A stretch of 64,000 nt of DNA, from positions 124,001 through 188,000 of the forward strand of contig JAKUHH010000090.1 of assembly GCA_022701365.1 (NCBI GenBank), given 5' to 3'. The DNA comes from Mycocentrospora acerina (lineage: Eukaryota > Ascomycota > Dothideomycetes > Pleosporales). This document shows positions 46,395 through 57,140 of this stretch, in pieces. The notes under the pieces are model-generated. The model did not search any database and was not told the DNA's origin. It saw only the letters and a program-made list of their open reading frames with translations. Each line of letters starts with the position of its first letter. Position 1 is the stretch's first letter. The translations under genes and the position numbers were made by a program.

Positions 46395-49300
46395 TTAAGT
46401 CTGTTGCTCTTGAGTCTGGCCCTGGCCCAACAGCCTCATTAGATCGCCCAGCCCAGCTCCAGCTCTCTTTTTTTTCTTCCCTCCCTCCTTCTCTGCAAAT
46501 GCAAGGCCCATAAGCTTTCTCTTCTCCTCTTGAATACCCAGAACTCTCTCCTCTACACTACCTTCGATGACCAACCTGAATACTTTTGTTTCTCGCTTCT
46601 GACCCAGCCGATGCACGCGATCGACTGCTTGATCTTCGATTGCAGGTGCCCACCATGAGTCTGCCAGGAGAACTTGGTTCGCGGCAACAAGGTTGAGACC
46701 TACACTGCAGACAGCCAGTGAAGCGAGCATGACTGTTGTTTCGGGGTCGGAATCAAGAGCTTCAAGGGCGGTGTCGCGTTGCGTGACCGACATACCGCCA
46801 TCTATGCGTGTGTATTTCAGCCCTTGAAGTGTGAGATGTGGTTGAAGAATATCGAGGAAAGATGTCCATTGGCTGAAGACAATGGTTTTGTTGCTCGGGT
46901 CCTGACTGGAAGCCTTCAAAATGTCAAGAAGAGCACCAACCTTGCTCGACGCGTTCTTCTCAAGGGATTCTTTGTCCGCAAGCTGATCCTGCGTAAGTGG
47001 TTCCGGCTTAGCGGAAATTTCTTTTGCGGGCTTGACAGTTGTGGAGGCGAGAGTATCCAGTTCGGCGCGGCACATCGGACATTTGTGTTGTGTCTCGATG
47101 ACTTGTTCGATGCAGCTAGAGCAGAAGATGTGGGCGCACCTGGTGATGACTGGCTCCTTCAAGACATCAAGACAGACAGGACAGTCCTCCTGTGAGTCAA
47201 TAGATAGTTGAAGCATCTTCTGAAGAGTAGCTTTGTTTTCATCGGTGAGGTCAACAATACCTTCTGCTTCCAGCTGCTTCAGGATTGAATCTAGACGCTC
47301 TTCTCCAACTAGCTGCCAGTGGTTACACTATCAAAATAATTAGTGAAGCGATTGATTGCCAAGGGTGACCTGATCTACTTACAAGTTGGCGCATACGAAG
47401 CAGAACCTCAAGCAGATGGCGGTAGGTATCCGCTGTGTTCTGCTTCCCAATCTTATTCTTATAAACATCCAATGTACCCTTTGCTTGCCTGATAGTTTGT
47501 GAGTCTCAGCTTGGATTAACACCATTGCAGAAATTTGCACTTACGCCTCAAGTGCATCATACTTCTCCTGCTCATGCGGATGAAGCTTGATCTTGTGAAT
47601 ATACTCCGACAGCTCAGGAAGACGTAAGTCGATAAAGGGCATCTCCTTTTTCCGTCGCAGACAAACACCTCGCATCAATAGTTGAAGCGCCATATTACCT
47701 TGTGCATCGCCTTGCAGCACCGGGCGCATAATTGCACCATGAAATATTTCAAAAGTGTCCAAGCCACCAGATAGCCGGAGAAAGCGTACGAGAGAGAACA
47801 AGTCTTTAAGGTTGTTGATAATCGGTGTTCCAGTGAGTGCCCATCTTGACTGTGCCATCAAATTTGTGACAGCGATTGTCTTCTTCGCTTTGGGGTTACG
47901 AATGTTGTGTCCTTCATCCAAGATGACGCGGCGCCACTTAACAGAGAAGACGCCGGATTGCCTAGGCAGGCTCGCCGATTTTTGTGAGTACCATTCAGAC
48001 GAGACCGAATCATACGTGCTGATAACAACGTCATAGTTCTCAATCTGCTTGGGTGTAATGGGCTGTTTTCGTGCACCGTGCCAGAACATGACCCGGAGAG
48101 CATACTTCTCCTTGATATGTCTCTTCATCTGTGTACTCCAGTTGCTCATGACTGAGACTGGAGACAGGATAAGGGTAGCATTACAGGAATCAGAATCGCG
48201 GCGATTGAGGGCTCTGTCGGCCATGATGAGCGAGATGACTTGAATTGTTTTGCCCAATCCCATATCGTCAGCCAAAATACCACCTGAAGCCAACGTGGGA
48301 TTGCTGACAGAATAATTGGTTGCGAGGTTGGTGAATGCATTTGGCGTCTTTGGATGTCGCTGCCAGAGCTGCACAACATCTTTCGAGCCTTGGTTGGGGA
48401 GCTGGGGCGATTCTTTATCCAGCATCCATTGCAGACCTTGCAGCTGAAAGGGGTGCAACTCTGTCTCAAGCGATTCGGGCTGAGACGCCTTCGGCATTTC
48501 GGCCTGCAGACGGTTAATTGAATTTGGCCATGTGTTAAATCGCCACCTACCAGGTCCTTCTCCTTAACACCAAACTCTTCGATAACACTCTCGACGTTTC
48601 TAGGATTGAAGCGTTCACTGCCGCCAATAATGTCCTCAAGGCTAGGTCCGAGGCCAACACCCTGAGAAGAGCCAGCCATAAATTCTGCCATATTGTTATC
48701 ATAGGCCTGACCTCCTTCAATACCAACAACAGCACCGCCCCTCTTCTTCGCCTGCTTGGCAGCCTCTTTGGCAAGCCTCTGCCTCTCCTTCTCGGCTGCG
48801 GCTTCCTTGCGCTTGCGATCTGCTGCGTGTCCAATCGGGAGTTTGTCCGCGCGCATCATTGCTATGAGGTTCTCACGTTCAACAGGCTCGTTGGTACCGT
48901 AAAATTTGACTTCCATGGGGCAGTCGTAAGCACCCTTCGGCCCTGTAATTTGCGCCTCGATGAGCAAACTGCGCTCGTCCATATATTTCGCCAACTTCAC
49001 AGCCATAGTTCTAGGAATGTGGCCAATCTGCTGGCCCTGCACATTGAGAACTTGAATCGCGTTCGCTGTGGAAAGTTCAGCCATTGCTTTCCATATGCAC
49101 AAACTGTTGACCACTCACAATCGTACTGGTTGTGTGGCTCCCTTCTACAAATTACCATCTCCCCTACGGTCGCATATCCATTATAAAATCTAACGCCTAC
49201 AATCTTGGTATGCTGTACTCCATACAATGTATAGTCGTACTGCTGCTCATTGTATCCTTGTGTCGCATCGGGAGCTTCTTGCGATGCGTCGTCTTCATCG

Positions 49301-49521
49301 TCATCATCCTCATCATCAATGACTACAGGGTCGTGTTGCGATGAGCCGTACGCATTGCGTGACGGATGTGAGTTACGTGCGGTGCGTGGTTGTTTCGGTG
49401 CGTGGGGCGATGATGGAGATGCATGCGTGTAGCTTTGCGATAATGAAGTATTGGCTTGCGATGGCTGAAAGGGCAAGTCATTGTGGAAGCTGTTTGGCAG
49501 CGAACGCTTCTTGGGTGCCAT
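46395..49521 (-). CDS. HLTF/Rad5-like HIRAN-SNF2-RING DNA translocase
   Basis: Five exons: 49521-49119, 49065-48551, 48503-47545, 47488-47383 and 47327-46395; 971 aa. The N-terminus is disordered with an acidic stretch (VVIDDEDDDDEDD). A HIRAN domain (about 105-215) follows: TKIVGVRFYNGYATVGEMV and IQVLNVQGQQIGHIPRTMA. The SNF2 core has Walker I GILADDMGLGKTIQVISL, DEGH box ILDEGHNIRN and ALTGTPIINNLKDLFSLVRF. A C3HC4 RING lies between the helicase lobes (CPVCLDVLKEP..CAHIFC..CPMC). Then come VFSQWTSFLD and DQAVDRVHRLGQKR. This is the HLTF/SMARCA3 and Rad5 order: fork reversal and PCNA polyubiquitination (family knowledge). Exons 4 and 5 meet at MRQL-CNHWQL. It is convergent with the YTH gene and lies downstream of prp39 on the same strand. 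Confidence 0.94.
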
Positions 49522-50527
49522 TTTCCTGAAATACGAGGCAACACAATTAGACACTCACACACAATGAGTGATGCGCTATTGGTTGTGTCGCATTGATGTG
49601 GGCATCAGGGTTCGCAAACGCACAATCGCGAGGGACAGAAACGCGCTACGACGCGAAATCTGATGACATCACCCGAGCTCAATTCTGAATTCTCGAACAA
49701 ACAATAGAATCCAGACACGATACAGCCTTGATGAAGAACTACATTTTACTACATATGAAGGTACATAGTACCACTACTTGCTTATAGTATCTTTTGCAAA
49801 TTGAACACAAACCGAAACGCCGCTCCTGACCTTGTTTTCACGTCCTCCCGCATGCGAGGCTGCAGCAAGCATTGACAACCACAATGAACTAATAAACTTG
49901 TACTGAACTACAAACAGAAAAGGAAGACTGAACTAACATTACCTCTTAAGAATCAATCGATCATAGCAGACAAAATACGAGCAAATCGATCTCGAGACGG
50001 CCCAATTTTAGAGGGCCAGGTACATAGGCTCTCAATGTCAAGTCCATAATACAAAAGTACCTCTCCGCATAGCACAAGGCACATGGTGCTGGAAATCACG
50101 GATCGTGTGGGACTGTCGACTTGGAAGGGAGCTAGGACAGCTGCTACTGCTTCGAGGGGTGAAACGAACCTCATCTACAGGGACTGGTAAGTACAAGAAT
50201 GAGCAACAAATAGGTGGATCAAGCATACCTTCTGACTGCAACAACTAATAGCGAGTCCGGTGACTGGGCTTAGTAGGGAGGACGGGAATGGTGGTTGCAG
50301 CGTTTTCGACTAGCTTGGATCTGTTCAACGAAGATACCCAGGTCAGCAAACTTGTCGCAAGAAAAGAGAACAGTGGTATTTTACATTTCGCTAGATGTCA
50401 TGCGGATGCAGAAGAACTAAATAAACAAAGTTTGGGGGGAGGTAGAAACGGCGAGGCTAATAGTGATACAACGACACGAAGTCGAGGGGCATGCTAACTC
50501 TACGATATCGGCGATATCAAGAGCCGT
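49522..50527. other. Intergenic, 1.0 kb
   Basis: Promoter of the HLTF-like gene and 3' flank of prp39. AT-rich middle; no gene. Confidence 0.55.
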
Positions 50528-52637
50528 CTATACGCGTTGACGCTTGTTTGCTGCGGCGTGAGGCTGTCCTTTTCCTTTTCGTTTCGAGGGGAGGGGGTGG
50601 GAAGGGACGTTCTTAGCAGATGATACATACCCATTAACTTCCTTGTCCAATAACATATATTCCTCAGCCGCGTCCTTGCCCCCACGGTTGAGCAGGTACT
50701 CCATATAGCAGTGTGATAGTTCCTTCGATACTTCGGGAGAAAATCGACCTTTCGTACGCATCAACTCATGAACGGCCTTGATGCGTTTGTGGGATTCTTC
50801 TTGGTCAGGAGAAGGCTGTCCAACTTCAAACTGCAAGTACTTGAACCAGAAATCCCTGGAGTCAAGGAACTTCTCATGTTTGTCTGCGAACACTTGTCGA
50901 GCCTCATCCACGGCACCTTTGCATTGCCACAAGATTCTTGCCTGTTCAGAGGCCAAAACACCGCCGATTTGGTTGTTGTGTTGTCCAATATACTCATCTA
51001 AAAGATGCACGGCAGCATCGTTGCCCTCATGTCGTCGCTCTACACCGGCAAGAGATATGATAGTTTCGACATGATCCGGAGCCTGTTCCAAGATGGCAGT
51101 GTGAATGTCTCGAGCGACAGAAATTCGCTCGAGCTTCTCCTCGAACCGTGCCCAATTGAGGCGAATAGCGGGTGCTGATATTGGAACGAATATGCAGCTG
51201 GCGCGCATGTAAATAATCCGAGTATCCTCTTCTCTACCCTGAGAAAACATCCAGCGCGCGTAACGCAGCCAAAACTCGTCATATAACGCACAAGCAACCA
51301 AGCAACGTTCATACAAGAAGGAAACGCGTTGAAAGTCGCCCTGCTTTTCTTCGAAATCGAGGTACTTGCGCCAGTTTTCAAGTTCAGCGTCTTCGAGCTC
51401 CGTCACATGGAAATAGGCTCTCTTAATAGCTTCCTCGAAGTTCCAGCGAGTCTGCACTTCCTGTTGGGTGTGGGTGTAAGAATCGTAATAGTGCTGGTGG
51501 ATCTTTTGACGTAGTTGCCGCTCGATTTCAAGAGGTGCTTTCTCAGGTTGTCCCTGGTTCTCAAGTTGAGCCGCGCTCTTCAGCGACTCGAGTATCTCGG
51601 GTTCGGCAAGTTCCTCGATCGGTCGTGAGCCAAGTAGCACAGAGAACTTTTCGTAGTAACGAGTAAACTGGTAGATGGGCAGGAGAATAACGCGAGTGTA
51701 GATTTTGGTAACGTTGGCAGGCTCCTGGATGCGTTCCTCAAATTCGATGAACTTGTCCCAAAAGGGATGACTCTGAAAATCCAGACCAACAAAATGAGCG
51801 CCGCGTTCGAAGAGTCTGGCTTGTCAGTATGAACCAAAAAGACAAGGGAAGGAATGGGAGGGGAAGGGAAATGGAGAGGAAATTGAGCTTGCAGAGAGTA
51901 AACCGTCCCTGAATGGGAGCTAGACCATCGACTTCCGATCACCTCGAGAATGCGCAGTGAGCTCGTTGGGATGTAGAGGGTAGAGTGGGGGTAATAGAAT
52001 GGCCTAATGAGTAACATCCAATGACACTCGACCAAGTGTGAACACGCACTGCCGAGTCGCAGGGATCTCGCAGCTGGCTAGGATGCGAGTTGAGTTTCAG
52101 AATCGGGGAAGAAAGGCAAAACTTACTCTCGAATGATGTCGTTGTCATGGGATGTATCCATCTTGAACGAACAGTAGTTGGCCCATAGGTCAACTGAAGG
52201 GGTGACGCAGGATACACCACGCTCGTACACCTAAAAGAGAATCAGCCACATCCGCAATGAAGCGTTGTGTAATTCCACACACCATTTCAGCCGTCTCAGT
52301 ACCACCTATCGCAAACTCAAGGTCTGCATATTTCTTCCAGTATCCGAAGAAGAGCGGAAATTTGTTGAGAAAGCAGTCGTATACGTTACGCACAAGTTCG
52401 ATGGCGGAAGGACTGGAGTTGCGGGTGACGCCGCCTTCAAGTTCAGACGCGCGAGCGACGAGTGCTTCCCACCGTTCGAAGTCGTCTTCATTCTCGACCT
52501 GTAGGCAATTAGAATGTGCCCGATCGCTGGAAAAGGTTGGCACTCACGACTGCATCGAGGAGCTTCTTGATTTCGATCGCAGCCTCTTCGCCAGTGTAAT
52601 GCACTTGTGCAATGGCGCCGCGCCCGATTGTCAGCAT
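50528..52637 (-). CDS. prp39: Pre-mRNA-processing factor 39 (U1 snRNP)
   Basis: Scaffold of the fungal U1 snRNP, built from half-a-TPR (HAT) repeats. Four exons: 52637-52548, 52498-52283, 52230-52127 and 51815-50528; 565 aa. The phases agree. HAT features run through the chain: WEALVARASELEG, NKFPLFFGYWKKYADLEFAI, VYERGVSCVTPSVDLWANYC, SHPFWDKFIEFEERIQEP and WRKYLDFEEKQGDFQRVSFL. The third intron (52126-51816, 311 bp) is the longest in the gene. The C-terminus is basic (KRKGKGQPHAAANKRQRV), a likely nuclear signal. With smb1 in the same window it adds a second U1 snRNP component, though they are about 35 kb apart. Confidence 0.9.
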
Positions 52638-53166
52638 TTTGTCGCGTCGACCTTAAATACGCGTTTGATATGTGGATGGTTGATGCGCAGAGAGGTGTGT
52701 TGCGTGGCGGCGAGATGATGGACCGTAAGAGCTTTGCAAGATGAAGCTTGTGAAGCTGTGATGGCGACGAACTACAAATGGAGGCCGAGTTGAATGACCC
52801 ACTTTTATCGACTAGCGTGATTTGGTACACGTGATGTCGAGACCGCCTTTGAGACAGTAATGGATGTATGAGTCCATACATGTGAATATTGGGTGTGAGT
52901 ACAGAAGAAGAACGTGTGTTTTGAAGCTATTTTTCAGTCTTAATCTATAGTCTAGTCATAACCACAAATACAATCCCACACTGTACATTCTCAGTGCTTT
53001 GCAGTTCATTGCACTTTCATACTTGTGAGCCATCATCGTGGGCAGCTAACAGCTCAGGTATCTTATATTCATGAGTAAGCCAGGATTTCTACAACTCCTA
53101 ATTCAAGCCCCTTCGATCGCGCTCTAGCATGCACGAGCGTCACCCTCGCAAGCCCTTAAGCAATAA
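52638..53166. other. Intergenic, 0.53 kb
   Basis: Promoter of prp39 and 3' flank of the next minus-strand gene. No gene. Confidence 0.6.
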
Positions 53167-54312
53167 TCACCCTTTCTGATATTTCGCCGTGTCGTTCCCA
53201 GCAAACGAGAACGGACTCGTTCCAAGTTCAGGGCTCCTTGGGCTAAGCGGAAGTGCAAATAATTCATCATCCTTGTCGTCATCCTCAGAGGGCGACGGCA
53301 AGCCTCGAGATTGAAAACTTGGAAATGTAGTCGATAATGCGTTGAGCGAACCCATCCCTGAGGTCTGCTGCGCAATTATAGATGGTGGTGGTACATGAAC
53401 TGCAACTTTCGGGGGTGCTCCTTGGTATGGCTGTGGCTGTTGCGGGGGCTTTGCTGCAAGTGTCGAGGGGTTCGCGCCTTTGAAGATCGCGAAGGACGAT
53501 ACAGCTACATCTGAAGTTTCTGGGGAAAAAGGATTCGACTGAGTTATGTCGCTATCACCTTCTGGCCGTGGTGTGAGATCCTTTTCGTTTGTGCCCAACC
53601 TGAGGCCAGCCAGCTTTTCCATCAGCCGCCCTCCACCTGGTGTTCTGGGGCTCGTAGGACCTTTGGGCGGTGCCACTGTTGTTTGCGCGAGCGAGATATT
53701 AAGACCGGCAGGTCTCGCATTCACGCCAAAGGATTCTTCAATCCAATCCTTTTCTTGCACGGCCATCAAGTAGCCAATGCCTTCGATGTTATTGCGTGAC
53801 TCGGTCGCGATCTCTTTCTGCAGCACTTGTAATCTCTTCTTCGCCCAGATCGTGTGTAGTACGCCCTTCTTTCCCGCTGCGCGTGCTGACGCGCCTAAAA
53901 CGGACGCGGGGAAGATGGCGGGCAAGGGATTGGTATTCCACACCACAGGTGTCCTGCCAGCGTCTTGCGGCCTAAGCGTCAAGGTGACGCTTTTTGGTAT
54001 CGCGACTCCTGGTCCTGGCGGAAGTAAAAAGTACATTCGATGTACATCGTTTGCGGACTGGTCGTCCGCAGAGAGGACTCTTGTACTGCCCTCCCACGAT
54101 ATGTGCCAATCTCCACGCACCCCTCGTGTTGTGTCGTCGTCCTCCCATTCTACCATGAGAATCTTGGTGCCATCTGTGCTGGAGTGGTCGTATTCGTAAC
54201 GCGCGAGCGCGTTGGTGCTGGAGATACTCGGGGACTCAACCTCGTCCTTAGGCTGCTGACTTGTCAAAGATGTATCTACGGAAGTAAACGGGGTTCTCGC
54301 CAGGGAGGCCAT
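53167..54312 (-). CDS. Unrecognised fungal protein (381 aa)
   Basis: Single exon from ATG 54312 to stop 53167. I do not recognise a domain. The N-terminal half looks folded: the DGTKILMVEWEDDDTTRGVR and WHISWEGSTRVL region suggests beta strands, followed by PPGPGVAIPKSVTLTLRPQD and NPLPAIFPASVLGASARAAG. A helical segment KGVLHTIWAKKRLQVLQKEI precedes a motif-like EKDWIEESFGV. The C-terminal half is disordered, rich in Pro/Ser/Gln, with TPGGGRLMEKLAGLRLG and acidic SPSEDDDKDDELF near the end. No signal peptide or membrane segment is evident. The pattern of structured N-terminus and disordered tail suggests a conserved regulatory or scaffold protein, but function is unknown. Confidence 0.78.
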   Translation of the reverse strand: MASLARTPFTSVDTSLTSQQPKDEVESPSISSTNALARYEYDHSSTDGTKILMVEWEDDDTTRGVRGDWHISWEGSTRVLSADDQSANDVHRMYFLLPPGPGVAIPKSVTLTLRPQDAGRTPVVWNTNPLPAIFPASVLGASARAAGKKGVLHTIWAKKRLQVLQKEIATESRNNIEGIGYLMAVQEKDWIEESFGVNARPAGLNISLAQTTVAPPKGPTSPRTPGGGRLMEKLAGLRLGTNEKDLTPRPEGDSDITQSNPFSPETSDVAVSSFAIFKGANPSTLAAKPPQQPQPYQGAPPKVAVHVPPPSIIAQQTSGMGSLNALSTTFPSFQSRGLPSPSEDDDKDDELFALPLSPRSPELGTSPFSFAGNDTAKYQKG

Positions 54313-55084
54313 CGTATAGAGTTCGTGCGCAAGTGGGATGAGCTATGTTAATGATAAAGACGGAGGATTGGCGGTCGCATACGGCTCTAGCCACTCGGTA
54401 AAACTTTCTCCAGATACAGAGAAGTGCAGCCGGAAAATGTCGCGCGAGTCGTCACCTTCTGCGTCGAGATGCAGCTTCGACAACGGCGCAGTCTGGGGTG
54501 TACTTGCTAAATTTAGACCAATTGTTACTGTCGGAGCGCAAACGAACTACCCCGCCACATGGTCACGGTGGAAGCTTAACTAGCCAATCGTTTGCAAATT
54601 CATTAAAGGGGCATTTTGGTGAAGGAATTGACAGGCTTGAATTTACTTCATCTCATCTCTCGGCCGCTTGCCTTTGAGTTAGATTGAGAATCCCTATCAA
54701 ACTGTTCTACATGTATGGGAGCTGCACAAGCTTCTGAATGCCTTCTCTTCCTTCTCCTGTTCTCCTTGTCTCCGATATGCTCACCAGAGAAGCAAGTTAT
54801 CGCGTCAGCCGTAATGTCATCACCATACTCCTCTTCCAATGCTATCCAATCAATGCTACCGCGCCGCATGAATGCCGCGTAAATGCTGTTTAGCTCTCGG
54901 AGAGCTGCTAATGAAAATTATAAAATGGGTATAAAGCGCAAATGTAATATGTCCAAAGAAATATGCAAATCCTTTGAGCGAAGATTGTCAAACCTCAGGC
55001 TCAGGCGGCCTTGACGAATAGAGAGTGTAGTCGCAAAGTTGCTCAAACAGACCAGGATGCTGACCAGCAGAGAGCCAAGACTTC
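54313..55084. other. Intergenic, 0.77 kb
   Basis: A 73-codon minus-strand frame at 54648-54869 has a basic patch (ENRRRKRRHSE) and an ATG start, but no family resemblance or splice support. It is left unannotated as uncertain. Confidence 0.45.
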
Positions 55085-57140
55085 TTAGATGAGTAAAAAG
55101 TCCCAGCCCTTCTGACGCATCGTGTCCCGCCAGTGGACACTCTGTTTGCTACCCTTTGCGAGATTGTCGTCATTAATTTGCCACACCTCGCTCAAAAGCT
55201 CCTTCATCTTTCCAAAAGATCCAAAGTTCGATGTCTCGCCCATTTGGAGAGCGCGCTCTGAAAACATTTTGCGAAAGCTGGAATCTGGCATCGACACGGA
55301 TCCAGCTACCAAGAGAGGCCATACAAGAGAGCGATCAAAACCATGAGGACCAGCAGGTATGTGTTCCATTGCCTTGCTTAGTGCGCTTACCAAATTAACG
55401 TTGGTTGGCTGCGTTCGGTCATAGTCTGGGACCAGGCTGCAAAGATAAACACGGGCAGCTAAGCGATAAACGGCGGTCATATTCTTGCGGAGTTGTCTTG
55501 GAGAAATCTCTCCGTGTCCCGCATATGCATGGTTTATCGACCCATGCGGTGGCTCTGTCAGGCTGATTTGTTCACCAAGAAGCTGAATGTGTTGGCACAA
55601 CTGCACATCATCCATGTTGTCGAGTTTCAGCGCTTCGAGACAGGCAATCTCTGAGATGAGATACATGATGCGATCCTCGCAGCCCATAAGTTCTGCAAGG
55701 CCAGAAGATGAGTTGGCAATAAGCTTCTCTCTGTAAGTGTCGGCAAAAGATGGTGTCCTTCCTAGCATAGTCGCACCGAGAATATCGATCCAAGAGGTAA
55801 GTGTCATGTTGAAAGGAGGCTGAGCATGAGGCTGTCCGTTCAGTGCAACCATATGTGCTGGAAGTTCGAGCTTGTGAACAAGACTTTGGACTGCCAGGAA
55901 GTGCTGGTGCCACGGAATATCAGGTAGACCATCGTCGAGTCTCCCGACCGAGCATGGGAAGAAAATCATGCCAAGAGTAGCTTCGAGAGTTTGTGCGTGA
56001 TCGCTATCTCGAAAGAGCGACTCAGTGAGTTGTTGGACAGTAGCATAGCGATTACGATTGATGTCGTTATCAATCTCATCTCCCTGTAGGTTCTGTGTAG
56101 TTTTCATATGCAAAGCAGCGACGCTCAAGCAGCAATGGAGGTAAGCCCTGTTGGTCTCGAGTGCTGGGAGAATGACATCTGCGCGGGCAGAGCCAGCCCG
56201 GCTTGCCTCAAGAACTGGATAGACTGTGTGCATGACGTTGTCGATGAAGTGCGTGAGAAGGTGTTGATCGCACTCTTCGACCTGTATCGTAGGCTGGTGG
56301 GAAGGGCTAAAGCATCCATGTGCAAACTCGAAAGCAGGAAAGTCTAGTGGCTCCTCGGCAAAGGACTCTCGGCGACTCTCAAAATAGTCTTGTTGTACCC
56401 AGTTATCGGTAGGGTATGCATGTCCGACAGCGGGCGGTGTTTGGTAGTGGCTAAAAGTAGATATAGTAGAGTCTCGTCGTGTTGGGATATCGTTGATAAA
56501 CATTTGGGTTTCGGTCTTAATGTCAATTTCGTATGGTGCATAGTGTCCAGGATGCGAGAAAGAAGGTGTAAACATTGGCGGAGGCATTGACGAATTGTAA
56601 AAGTCGGGTGTTGCAATGGGGTTGAAGTTGTAGTCAAGGGAGTTTTGCGAATCGACTGAAGGTGCGCGAGTACACGCGATTCCATCTGAGTAGGTGTCTG
56701 CGGTTTGCATCGAATGGCAGAGGCTTGGCGGAGTGTTGGTGCCGATCGGAACTCCTTGTGCACTCTTCTCGTTAAGCTTCGTACGCTTAATTATGTTCTT
56801 AATGAGTTCTTTTTGGCCTCGTCTCTGCTCATTATTGCTCCACCACATTGGCCTCTTGTATTCACACTTGAGGCCTAAATGTTTGCATGCGCGACAAGAA
56901 GACTTTCCTTCATCACACTTCTTTCGTCGCAATCTGCATGTGAAGCATCCTATCGAGCTCCCATTAGCCGGTTGTCCCAGCGCGGGATCCCTGCATAAGG
57001 TTCAAAGGGTAACCCTTACCTGTTCGCGAGCGACGATGCATTTTTGCGGCAGCTTGCTTTGCTGCGTTAGCAGCGTTTGCTGTTCCCACCATGGTTGCAG
57101 ACTGTTTGCCAGTAGATGTGGGTGCGGAGGGAGAGGACAT
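55085..57140 (-). CDS. Zn2Cys6 fungal transcription factor (661 aa)
   Basis: Two exons: 57140-57020 and 56949-55085. Splicing the 70-bp intron joins HRRSRTG to CFTCRLRRKKCDEGKSSC, which is essential to complete the cluster. The pattern C-x2-C-x6-C-x6-C-x2-C-x6-C is exact through CRACKHLGLKC at about residues 41-70. A basic linker follows (QKELIKNIIKRTKLNEK). The long C-terminal part fits the Fungal_trans_2 type regulatory region: HLLTHFIDNVMHTVYPVLEA, LHCCLSVAALHMK, then helices through to the end. The start MSSPSAPTSTGKQSATMVGT is chosen because the frame is continuous and the Ser/Ala-rich leader is typical; MHRRSRTG is an alternative. Target genes are unknown. Confidence 0.91.

Noticed and set aside
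54648..54869. 73-codon minus-strand frame with a basic patch
   Set aside because: ATG start is present but there is no independent support; it might be real, yet evidence is too thin.
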